From NCBI GenBank assembly GCA_013375405.1, contig JABXJU010000178.1, positions 1 to 9,335 of the forward strand: a DNA stretch of 9,335 nt, in the 5' to 3' direction. The notes beneath the pieces were generated by a model that saw only the letters and a program-made list of their open reading frames with translations, searched no databases and was not told the origin of the DNA. Below, piece by piece: positions 1 to 5,859 of this stretch; the stretch's first letter is position 1; each line of letters begins with the position of its first letter. The translations under genes were made by a program, and so were the position numbers. The DNA comes from Candidatus Helarchaeota archaeon. Its GTDB lineage: Archaea > Asgardarchaeota > Lokiarchaeia > Helarchaeales > HEL-GB-A.

Positions 1-1
1 A

Positions 2-424
2 GTTTGGAATGAGGTTCTCGGTCCGTATAAGGAACGCTGGACGCTAGAATTTGAACACCATTCTAGACTCATTCCATATAATGATTTATGGTGGGAAAGT
101 GAAAAAGCCATTCCTAAAATTGCGCCTGGCGTCATCCTTACTAAAACAGGACTCATGCAATTGAAGCAGGATGAATATTTTCAATATGATTGTGATACTG
201 AAATAGAGTGGGATTTCATCGAATTATTTCCTAAATCACTGAATTGTACTGAACTCTGTCAGATTATTCACCAATCTGGGAAGTATGATTATACATACGA
301 AGAAATCCAGGCCAATTTAATCAAATTGATTGATAAATTAATGTTGAATTCCTTGATTCAGTTAGCTATTCCGAAAGAACGCTATCAAGTCACACAGTAC
401 CGATCCAGTATTCATTTACCATAA
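2..424 (+). CDS. C-terminal part of an unrecognised protein (5' end outside window)
   Basis: An open frame runs from the window edge to TAA at 422-424, giving 140 residues. The first internal ATG is at 155, but the frame is open upstream of it and has protein-like composition (for example NEVLGPYKERWTLEFEHH), so the gene very likely starts outside the window. I do not recognise the family. The last 70 or so residues look helical, with a pattern (TELCQIIHQSG, then EEIQANLIKLIDKLMLNSLI) that would fit a small winged-helix or PqqD-like fold; this is a weak guess from pattern only. No membrane segment or metal-binding motif is visible. It converges on the dehydratase-like operon with only 3 bases between the stop codons. 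Confidence 0.7.
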   Translation, partial: VWNEVLGPYKERWTLEFEHHSRLIPYNDLWWESEKAIPKIAPGVILTKTGLMQLKQDEYFQYDCDTEIEWDFIELFPKSLNCTELCQIIHQSGKYDYTYEEIQANLIKLIDKLMLNSLIQLAIPKERYQVTQYRSSIHLP

Positions 425-427
425 ATT

Positions 428-1729
428 TTACGTTTTTTTAATAACTTCCATGAAACTGGCGAGTTTATTTTTAATTTGGGCTAAATTCTCACCAATACGA
501 TTAAAATCAATATCTGTTGAAGGAATGCCTGTATCGCGAATATGATCTTTAAAAAGCCGGAATGAAGGTGAAATTGTCGTGCATCCAATAAGTCTATTGA
601 AAATAACTCCATCCACTTTTAATTCTTTAGCTGTATGTATCCAGGAATTAACAATAGTTTTGTTATTGTTCCAGCGTTCATGAGAATCGAGCATGTAATC
701 ACCATAATTGTGAATCATATCGCCCTCAGTTTTTACAGGATCAAGCATCCCATAAGCTAGATTATCTGCTTGAATGAGACATCCACCACCTAAATCATTG
801 ATAATTTGAGGCAAATCCGGCTCACTTCCGCTAAAAACGGGTACAAGCAGTATTTTTGGAATGTTCGTATAATCGATCCCTCTGCGGTTGTTTAATTCTT
901 GCATTAATTTGTTGAAATTTTTGTGGAAATACTTGATTGCGGAGAGATAATCTATGAAACTAATATTGAGCAATGCTTGAAGTTGAGTATACGCATATGG
1001 CGAAAGTGGCATTTTTTCAGGGGTTTTGAGATAATAAAAAACTTCGCGATAATTTGCTTTGATTTCATTTGCGAGGATTACCTTCTCCCTGAGGACATCA
1101 TCTGTAATTTTATTCCCTGTTAAAGTTTCTAGACGTTTGACTAGCTGCTGCAATTCTTCGTACATGAATTCTTTTGCATGGGAGGTTTTTGATTTCGGTA
1201 TATCAGTGAAAGTAATAGGGATGGAATTATTTAACGTTTCATAAAATTGAGAAAACCAGCCACACCGAGTACCCCACGCAAGAAATAATTGGATTCTATC
1301 TTGATAGGGGATAGAAGACCCATAAGCAATTCGAGTCGCGAAACAGGCTTCCGGGTAATAATTGAGATTATCTGCCTTAGTTTCGCATCCACAAAGATTC
1401 TTATTATATTCAGCAAGGAACTGATTTATAATATTTTCTGCCTGGGGTCGAAACATCCGTACCCCTGTCCCTACGAGGGAGCTCCCCAAGATACTGGTAG
1501 CTAACCGTGTCCCTCGTAGCAATTTTTCCGCTTCAAACTTCGCGATCCGAAGTGGAAAGATTGGTGAAGCCCCCGCTGCAAACACTAATTCTGCTCCCAA
1601 CGGTAAAATTGATCCCACCAAGGGGCGTTTGTGTCGTCGAAATTTACGAATCTGCTTTTGGGCGGAAAAAAATTTCAAATTGAGGTTTAAAAAACTTGGA
1701 ATTAGGAATTCTTCGGTATCGATACTCAT
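428..1729 (-). CDS. 2-hydroxyacyl-CoA dehydratase / benzoyl-CoA reductase family subunit (larger, 433 aa)
   Basis: This protein belongs to the HgdA/HgdB-BcrB/BcrC family, whose paired subunits each hold an iron-sulfur cluster and use one low-potential electron from an ATP-dependent activator to dehydrate 2-hydroxyacyl-CoA or reduce an aromatic ring. The family signature GAELVFAAGASPIFPLRIA is at 45-63. Three cysteines lie where cluster ligands are expected: C129 (PEACFATRIAYG), C156 (GTRCGWFSQF) and C383 (IGCTTISPSFRLF). C113 and C115 form an extra CxC. The length equals that usual for BcrB-type subunits. The start ATG overlaps the stop of the upstream partner gene (ATGA), and a strong SD site lies 3 bases before it, so the two are co-translated. 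The substrate cannot be told from sequence, and no activator ATPase gene is in the window. It could be a dehydratase, a benzoyl-CoA-reductase-like enzyme, or an uncharacterised branch. Confidence 0.85.
   Translation of the reverse strand: MSIDTEEFLIPSFLNLNLKFFSAQKQIRKFRRHKRPLVGSILPLGAELVFAAGASPIFPLRIAKFEAEKLLRGTRLATSILGSSLVGTGVRMFRPQAENIINQFLAEYNKNLCGCETKADNLNYYPEACFATRIAYGSSIPYQDRIQLFLAWGTRCGWFSQFYETLNNSIPITFTDIPKSKTSHAKEFMYEELQQLVKRLETLTGNKITDDVLREKVILANEIKANYREVFYYLKTPEKMPLSPYAYTQLQALLNISFIDYLSAIKYFHKNFNKLMQELNNRRGIDYTNIPKILLVPVFSGSEPDLPQIINDLGGGCLIQADNLAYGMLDPVKTEGDMIHNYGDYMLDSHERWNNNKTIVNSWIHTAKELKVDGVIFNRLIGCTTISPSFRLFKDHIRDTGIPSTDIDFNRIGENLAQIKNKLASFMEVIKKT
433..439 (+). terminator. 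T-run after the partial gene
   Basis: Seven consecutive T lie 8 bases after the stop of the + strand gene, inside the 3' end of the opposing gene. Archaeal RNA polymerase often terminates at such U-runs without a hairpin. There is no other support. Confidence 0.3.
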
Positions 1730-2844
1730 CCGATCATCTCCTTAAATGCCTGAAGGCGTGTTTGAAGTTGCGCCTCTGTGGTAATAGCATAATCCCGTTC
1801 GAGTTCAAGATATGGAATCTCCTTTTCTGAAAGAGTTTGCTTCAATTTCATTGAAATCACAGAGGGAAAAATACTGCAATATTTTATTATATAGAAAAGA
1901 ATTCCATCTGCGTTGCAGTCCTCATAGATATCAACTAAGTTTGTAAAAAAGTTGTCACTCAGAATCATTCGGCCACTATTTTCGTTATTAATATAAAAGT
2001 TCGCCAACCCTTCCAGAGGCGCTATATTTTCATCTATTAATGAATTGTAATAATCTAGACCAGTCCAAGTCAAATTTTTAATCACTAACAAACCATGATT
2101 CTCAATTAAATGAATGAGGTCATCACCAATAGGCACTCCTGCACCCGCAAAAATAATTCTTTTCGCTTCAAGGATTGAAGATCTATCTTTTAATTCCATC
2201 AACACCTTTTGAAGATTTTCAATAGCAGCCTTAACACCATATAGAAAGTGTTTATAGATTAAATCTGAACATTCGACACCTGATAATAAGACACCCTTTT
2301 CAGCTTGTATCTTTACGACTTCTTGAATTAATTTTCGTTCCTGATTATAAATTTGGATTGCTTCTGAAATTTGAGTATTAGTGATTTGGTTGCCTGAAAA
2401 TCGTTCAATATCTTCTTTGAAATGGTTCAATTCCGCAATCTGAAATTTCAAAGCAGATTCACTCTTTGTGGAGGGAAAAACTATATTAATTCTGGGGATG
2501 CGAAAGTATTCTGAAATTAGTTCGGTTGTGCATATCTCACCATTACAATAATTGCCAGCAATGATGGCATCTAGTTCACTATATAATTCATTTTTTAGTT
2601 CAAAATGTCCAATTGTACTTCTTGCAAATGAACAAGTCGCTGAAGTCAGATATTCAATCCCTTGGGTCGCAGAACTTTTATCGCCTGTGAGACTCAAGCG
2701 TAATGGAAATCCGTCAGCTGCGTAAATTAATTCTTCAGGAACTAAACCATGTGACATAATTCCATATATCTTTGTTTGAGTTTCTTTCAATCTTTTAATG
2801 TATGAAATAACTTCTGAAACGCTTGAATTTTCGGTCATAGGCAT
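1726..2844 (-). CDS. 2-hydroxyacyl-CoA dehydratase / benzoyl-CoA reductase family subunit (smaller, HgdB/BcrC-like, 372 aa)
   Basis: This is the first gene of a two-gene operon encoding an iron-sulfur heterodimer. The N-terminal family motif VPEELIYAADGFPLRL is at 35-50. The probable cluster ligands are C71 (SATCSFARSTIG), C100 or C105 (AGNYCNGEIC) and C323 (KYCSIFPSV). The closing family pattern, ending in a helix like QLQTRLQAFKEMI, is at 360-371. Its length is normal for HgdB or BcrC subunits (about 370-390). The start could be ATG 2842-2844 or the second ATG at 2836-2838 (residue 3); neither has a convincing SD site, so leaderless translation is possible. The stop overlaps the next start by 4 bases. 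A single-protein double-cubane relative is unlikely because a partner subunit follows. The substrate is unknown. Confidence 0.85.
   Translation of the reverse strand: MPMTENSSVSEVISYIKRLKETQTKIYGIMSHGLVPEELIYAADGFPLRLSLTGDKSSATQGIEYLTSATCSFARSTIGHFELKNELYSELDAIIAGNYCNGEICTTELISEYFRIPRINIVFPSTKSESALKFQIAELNHFKEDIERFSGNQITNTQISEAIQIYNQERKLIQEVVKIQAEKGVLLSGVECSDLIYKHFLYGVKAAIENLQKVLMELKDRSSILEAKRIIFAGAGVPIGDDLIHLIENHGLLVIKNLTWTGLDYYNSLIDENIAPLEGLANFYINNENSGRMILSDNFFTNLVDIYEDCNADGILFYIIKYCSIFPSVISMKLKQTLSEKEIPYLELERDYAITTEAQLQTRLQAFKEMIG
1733..1741 (-). promoter_or_regulatory. Strong Shine-Dalgarno site within the upstream gene
   Basis: On the minus strand this reads GGAGATGAT, 8 of 9 bases matching the archaeal consensus GGAGGTGAT. 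It ends 3 bases before the ATG at 1727-1729 and lies inside the last codons of the upstream dehydratase-like gene. It fixes the start of the 433-residue protein and shows the two subunits are made from one transcript. Confidence 0.7.
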
Positions 2845-3165
2845 ACAACTAAATCTTTCTTCTTTTTATCAGATAATTGTTTTCAATATGGTTATTTCTT
2901 AAAGATAATTAACTAATAATTAATAACTTTCGTTTTTATGAAATTCTATTATTTTCTGTGTCGACAATACCAACAACGTAAAATTATTTTCTTAGAGATT
3001 CCAAAAGCTTGTGAATTAGATCTAAGTATAAATTATAGATAATTTTAAGAAGTAAGATTTTTTAAAAAGTTATTATATCAGAAAGAGAAAGAAAGGTTAT
3101 AAAGAAGCACAGAAAAAAAGGTAGATCAAACTATCTAGGATAAAATTAGTAAGGAAGTATAGAAA
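2845..3165. other. Divergent intergenic region with promoters for both sides
   Basis: These 321 bases separate the minus-strand dehydratase-like operon from the plus-strand membrane-protein cluster. I found no gene, tRNA or repeat array. The stretch is very AT-rich, with TTAATTA-type short palindromic runs at about 2905-2927 and a T6A5 run at about 3058-3067. TATA-like sequences facing right are at 3027-3034, 3071-3077 and 3098-3104. No clear promoter could be chosen for the minus direction. Confidence 0.5.
3098..3104 (+). promoter_or_regulatory. Candidate TATA box for the zinc-ribbon membrane gene
   Basis: TTATAAA preceded by the purine-rich GAAAGG would place the transcript start near 3127, leaving a leader of about 40 bases with a GGA core at 3153-3155 before the ATG at 3166. 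Two other TATA-like sites upstream (3027-3034 and 3071-3077) are alternatives. Confidence 0.3.
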
Positions 3166-3720
3166 ATGAGCGAAGATAAATATGTGAGACAACTGATTAA
3201 AGAACGGAGATATGAAGGCAAGTCAGAATATCTGGGAGCCTTTGGGCTCGCAGGAGTTTTTATCGCCGTGGGAATCCTGGCAATTGTATTTTATATAGTG
3301 GATATTGACTTCATCGGGCTGAAGCATTGGGGTTATTACTTGTTCATACCTGCGTTTTTCATTGTTATTGGAGCCAGTGCTGGGTATATAAAATATAAGC
3401 GCCTGAGAAAAGAAGTAATGGCCACCATAGATAATTATCAGAATACTAGTGTGAAGATCGACGACCTTGCTCAAGAGTTAATGATGGAGCGTGCGAGCCT
3501 CATGCGATTATTGATCGATTTACGGGTGGATATGTATCTCAAATTTCGCGTGGATTCAAAGACAGGTGATGTAATTTTTGGAGAATCTTACACCCCTCCT
3601 GCCATTGACACTGTAAAAACACCTATTACTACTACAGATCATTTCTATTGTCCACAATGTGGGCAAAGGATCTCCGCTGACAGTATGTTTTGTCCAAACT
3701 GTGGAGCATCTGTTAAATAA
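3166..3720 (+). CDS. Two-helix membrane protein with winged-helix-like domain and C-terminal zinc ribbon
   Basis: The 184-residue protein has a charged N-terminus, membrane helices at about 24-46 and 57-75, and a basic stop-transfer stretch (KYKRLRKEV). A compact domain at about 97-138 (LAQELMMERASLMRLLIDLR, then a strand pair around FRVDSKTG) looks like a winged helix of the sort found at the end of PCI domains. A linker leads to a zinc ribbon with C162, C165, C176 and C179 (CPQCG and CPNCG). By the positive-inside rule both ends should be cytoplasmic. The gene at 4318-4707 is a paralog, roughly half identical over the shared region by hand alignment, but lacks the zinc ribbon. The function is unknown; a membrane-anchored regulator or adaptor is possible. 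The start is ATG with a GGA core about 10 bases upstream. Confidence 0.8.
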   Translation: MSEDKYVRQLIKERRYEGKSEYLGAFGLAGVFIAVGILAIVFYIVDIDFIGLKHWGYYLFIPAFFIVIGASAGYIKYKRLRKEVMATIDNYQNTSVKIDDLAQELMMERASLMRLLIDLRVDMYLKFRVDSKTGDVIFGESYTPPAIDTVKTPITTTDHFYCPQCGQRISADSMFCPNCGASVK

Positions 3721-3733
3721 TTTTGAAATAAAC

Positions 3734-3742
3734 TTTTTTTTT
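3734..3742 (+). terminator. T9 run after the zinc-ribbon gene
   Basis: Nine consecutive T begin 13 bases after the stop codon at 3720. This is a good archaeal-type U-run terminator candidate. It would partly separate the first gene from the next one, which starts about 30 bases further on, so read-through may be needed for co-expression. Confidence 0.4.
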
Positions 3743-3745
3743 ATG

Positions 3746-3763
3746 CTAATTGAAAATTAGAGG
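3746..3763 (+). promoter_or_regulatory. Small hairpin overlapping the SD site of the next gene
   Basis: CTAATT (3746-3751) and AATTAG (3755-3760) form a 6-base-pair stem with a 3-base loop. The last two bases of the stem are the first two of the AGAGG SD site (3759-3763). Folding could limit ribosome access. The stem is AT-rich and weak. Confidence 0.25.
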
Positions 3764-3771
3764 CTACATTG

Positions 3772-4191
3772 ATGAAGGATAAACTCATAAGCTTTTTTAT
3801 CATATGTAATTTGATATTTGTGAGTGCGATTTGGGTTCTTTTGTTAAGTCCCTGCAATTTTCGATTATATGGATACCCAGAATTTTCTTCTCAATCCTAC
3901 TGGAGAATCGATATCGCTGGTTTTATGGCGGGTTTACTGTCAGCTATAAGCCTCGTTTTTTACCTCGGGTATTTCTTAGATACTGACGTTCCAGATAGAA
4001 CATTTCTGAAACTTGGTACTGAAATAGGGATCCCGAGTTGGTTCCTTGGGATTGGTAGCGAGATTGTTGTGTTTGTATATATTTTTCGTGACTACCAAGA
4101 TTTCGATATGTATTTTCCCATAGTTATGCTACTTTCTTTTATTGGGCAAGCGGTCTTTGGAATTTTAACGATTTACCGTCGACTGAAATAG
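3772..4191 (+). CDS. Four-helix membrane protein of unknown function
   Basis: The 139-residue protein has predicted membrane helices at about 5-26, 48-69, 87-105 and 113-134, with the N-terminus (MKDK) and the C-terminal YRRLK on the cytoplasmic side. I do not recognise a family. A TTG at 3769 is also in frame. ATG 3772 is preferred because GAGG at 3760-3763 then lies at the same effective SD spacing seen for other genes here. It sits between two paralogous two-helix/winged-helix genes. Its end YRRLK resembles the stretch after the second helix in those paralogs (KRLRKEV, KRLKREV), and an open -1 frame follows the stop, so the C-terminus may have been cut off by a frameshift (see 4194-4307). 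Confidence 0.65.
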   Translation: MKDKLISFFIICNLIFVSAIWVLLLSPCNFRLYGYPEFSSQSYWRIDIAGFMAGLLSAISLVFYLGYFLDTDVPDRTFLKLGTEIGIPSWFLGIGSEIVVFVYIFRDYQDFDMYFPIVMLLSFIGQAVFGILTIYRRLK

Positions 4192-4193
4192 TA

Positions 4194-4307
4194 GCAGAAG
4201 TAAAAGAATTAGCGACTTTAAAAAAGATCCAATTACCTGTAATTATTTCCAAATTGTTTAAAAAACACTTTAATACCTTTACTATCAGTAAAAATAAAAA
4301 AAATTAG
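4194..4307 (+). other. Possible frameshifted C-terminal tail of the four-helix gene
   Basis: In the -1 frame relative to the preceding gene, an open stretch continues across the stop and ends at TAG 4305-4307, 10 bases before the next ATG. It would encode about 37 residues including VKELATLKKIQLPVIISKLF and a final TISKNKKN. The order of helix, helix and short strand vaguely resembles the winged-helix-like domain of the two flanking paralogs. In AT-rich DNA an open frame of this length is not rare, so this is a suggestion only. Confidence 0.25.
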
Positions 4308-4317
4308 GTGATAATTT

Positions 4318-4707
4318 ATGAGTCGGCGATATTCAGGTCGGTCAGTTTTAATAGGGAGTTTAGGTGCCGCAATAGCTTTTACTATCGTAGGAGTCATTGG
4401 AGTTATTTTTGCTTTAACACCTGTTGATTTCATTGGACTATCAGCTTGGGGAATTTATATGTTCATCCCAGCGTTCTTTATCTGGCTTGGAGCAATCGGT
4501 ACTTATTTCCGTCAAAAAAGGCTTAAAAGAGAGGTCGTGTTAGGTCTCGAAAGTTATAAGGGCGGTGGTCCAACGAGTCTCGATCCCCTTGCATTAGAGT
4601 TAATGATGGACCGCGACAGTCTCATGCGAATATTATTAGATTTAAGGGCCGATGGCCAAGCTAGATTTCGCATAGATTCCAAAACAGGGCAAGTAACTAT
4701 TGAATAA
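4318..4707 (+). CDS. Two-helix membrane protein with winged-helix-like domain (paralog without zinc ribbon)
   Basis: The 129-residue protein has helices at about 10-33 and 44-64, a basic stretch (RQKRLKREV), and a winged-helix-like domain at about 88-126 (ELMMDRDSLMRILLDLR, then FRIDSKTGQV). Its shared region with the 3166-3720 product (DFIGL, WG, FIPAFFI, KRL, ELMM, SLMR, DSKTG) is conserved closely enough to show a recent or constrained duplication. It ends right after the winged helix, so it has no zinc ribbon. The start is ATG with a textbook SD, GGTGAT at 4307-4312, 5 bases upstream. The function is unknown. The missing ribbon makes an unequal partner pair (one binding a target through zinc, one not) a reasonable but untested idea. 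Confidence 0.8.
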   Translation: MSRRYSGRSVLIGSLGAAIAFTIVGVIGVIFALTPVDFIGLSAWGIYMFIPAFFIWLGAIGTYFRQKRLKREVVLGLESYKGGGPTSLDPLALELMMDRDSLMRILLDLRADGQARFRIDSKTGQVTIE

Positions 4708-4710
4708 TCC

Positions 4711-4744
4711 TGAAGTGCGATGCTTCAATTTCCTATCTTTTTTT
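4711..4744 (+). terminator. Hairpin plus T7 terminator at the end of the membrane cluster
   Basis: TGAAG (4711-4715) pairs with CTTCA (4723-4727), extendable by a T-G pair, 3 bases after the stop codon. Seven T follow at 4738-4744. The cluster is followed by a convergent gene, which fits a terminator here. Confidence 0.45.
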
Positions 4745-4821
4745 GGCGTGTATTTTTGAATTCTGGATTATAGAGATTAAGTCAAGAACTTATAGACAAA
4801 ATTAAAAGATAATGGAATATT

Positions 4822-5859
4822 TCACTTCAAAATTTTGCTTTCGTAAATATCTTTAGGAGAAAATACGTATTCAATTAGCTCTTGGGAACTCTCATACTCG
4901 TTTACTAAACCAGAAAATTGTTTGAGATGATCCTTATACTTGAGTTCAAATAATCTAACGAGCTTTTGCAACTTCTTTCTGAGAATACCAAAATTTTCTT
5001 GCGTTACCAATGCCCCCATGACATAGGTTCCATATTCTAATATGATTTTAATATCCTCCTGATCCATGAGTTTTAATTTGCGTTTGCTTTTTGTAATTTC
5101 TTGAAGGAGCCCAGTGATGCCTGAGATACTTCCAGCAATTAAATCACTTTCTGCCAATTTTTTTTCTGTGAAGGAATACTCATAGAGGTTGATTCCTTTA
5201 ACTGAGTAGATTATGAATAAATGATCAATCTTATCTGGCCATTCTAGCTCGATAACCCGCTTCACGAGTACGTAGAGAACAATAATATTGCCAAAAATGA
5301 ATAGGAGAGGCGCGGTAATGTAATAGAGCCATTCGACGGTTCTCAGTAATTGACTCCGAAAAAATTGTCCAGAGGCCCAGATGAAAACTCCAACGAAATA
5401 TGTTATCGCTAATTTTCGCACTTCACCAAAACTTCTCTTTGCAATAACCCAGAAATAAATAATACCCACTGGTGCTAGCATAGTGACCATTATGGTTTGT
5501 ATCCACAGATGTATCTGCCTTGAAAAAGGAATGATAATAAGAATGACTGCGAAGATTGCAAAGATTGTAAATACATATTTGGTTCCATGAATAATTTTTC
5601 TTTCAATAGCGAATAAAAGAAAAGTCATCGCCACCATTGCAAAGCTCACGCCAAGTACCCAGAACATATGATCAGGTTCTATAAAATCCCAGATGTAGTA
5701 GAATATTCTGGCAACTCCAAAAAACCCAAAAAACAGGCTTTCAGCAAGAAAAAATATTTTCTTCTGAGTCTTGTGAATCTTCAGGAGAATGATTGCAGAT
5801 GTTAAAAAGGAGATTATAATAACGAAGATATATAGAATTTCATAAAGAATTACAATCAC
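4822..5859 (-). CDS. Seven-helix membrane protein with C-terminal longin/roadblock-like domain
   Basis: The 345-residue protein has seven predicted helices at about 1-26, 34-57, 66-86, 94-112, 116-140, 149-167 and 177-200. Basic loops (KIHKTQKK, ERKIIHGTK, KRSFGEVRK) alternate with neutral ones, giving N-out, C-in topology. Residues 211-335 form a soluble domain: two strands (IDHLFIIYSVKGINLYEYSF), a helix (DLIAGSISGITGLLQEI), strands around KLMDQEDIKIILEYGTYVMGALV, and helices near 292-316 and 323-333. This order fits a longin or roadblock fold, which in eukaryotes and Asgard archaea serves small-GTPase and trafficking functions. The start is GTG, directly after the TAG of the KARI-like gene with no gap. 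No SD lies before it, so translation probably depends on coupling. No kinase or phosphoreceiver motif is visible. The exact fold is inferred from pattern. Confidence 0.75.
   Translation of the reverse strand: MIVILYEILYIFVIIISFLTSAIILLKIHKTQKKIFFLAESLFFGFFGVARIFYYIWDFIEPDHMFWVLGVSFAMVAMTFLLFAIERKIIHGTKYVFTIFAIFAVILIIIPFSRQIHLWIQTIMVTMLAPVGIIYFWVIAKRSFGEVRKLAITYFVGVFIWASGQFFRSQLLRTVEWLYYITAPLLFIFGNIIVLYVLVKRVIELEWPDKIDHLFIIYSVKGINLYEYSFTEKKLAESDLIAGSISGITGLLQEITKSKRKLKLMDQEDIKIILEYGTYVMGALVTQENFGILRKKLQKLVRLFELKYKDHLKQFSGLVNEYESSQELIEYVFSPKDIYESKILK

Noticed and set aside
923..1504. Several + strand open frames of 60-70 codons opposite the 433-residue dehydratase-like gene
   Set aside because: They lie antisense to a gene with clear family motifs, have no SD sites and show no protein-like features.
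428..2844. The two dehydratase-like genes as one broken gene or a simple duplication
   Set aside because: Each has its own full set of family motifs and cysteines, their lengths fit the two different subunits of known enzymes, and the ATGA overlap is a normal operon junction.
2845..3165. CRISPR repeats, tRNA or other RNA gene in the divergent intergenic region
   Set aside because: No regularly spaced repeats and no cloverleaf-like arms or conserved GTTC loop were seen; only AT-rich short palindromes.
3223..3474. 83-codon minus-strand frame opposite the zinc-ribbon membrane gene
   Set aside because: The plus-strand frame has a paralog, helices and a zinc ribbon; the minus frame has none.
5815..5843. 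Short frame starting at ATG 5841-5843 (minus) after the GGTGAT site
   Set aside because: It stops after 9 codons and would exclude the clear 7TM-longin frame; kept only as a note on initiation.
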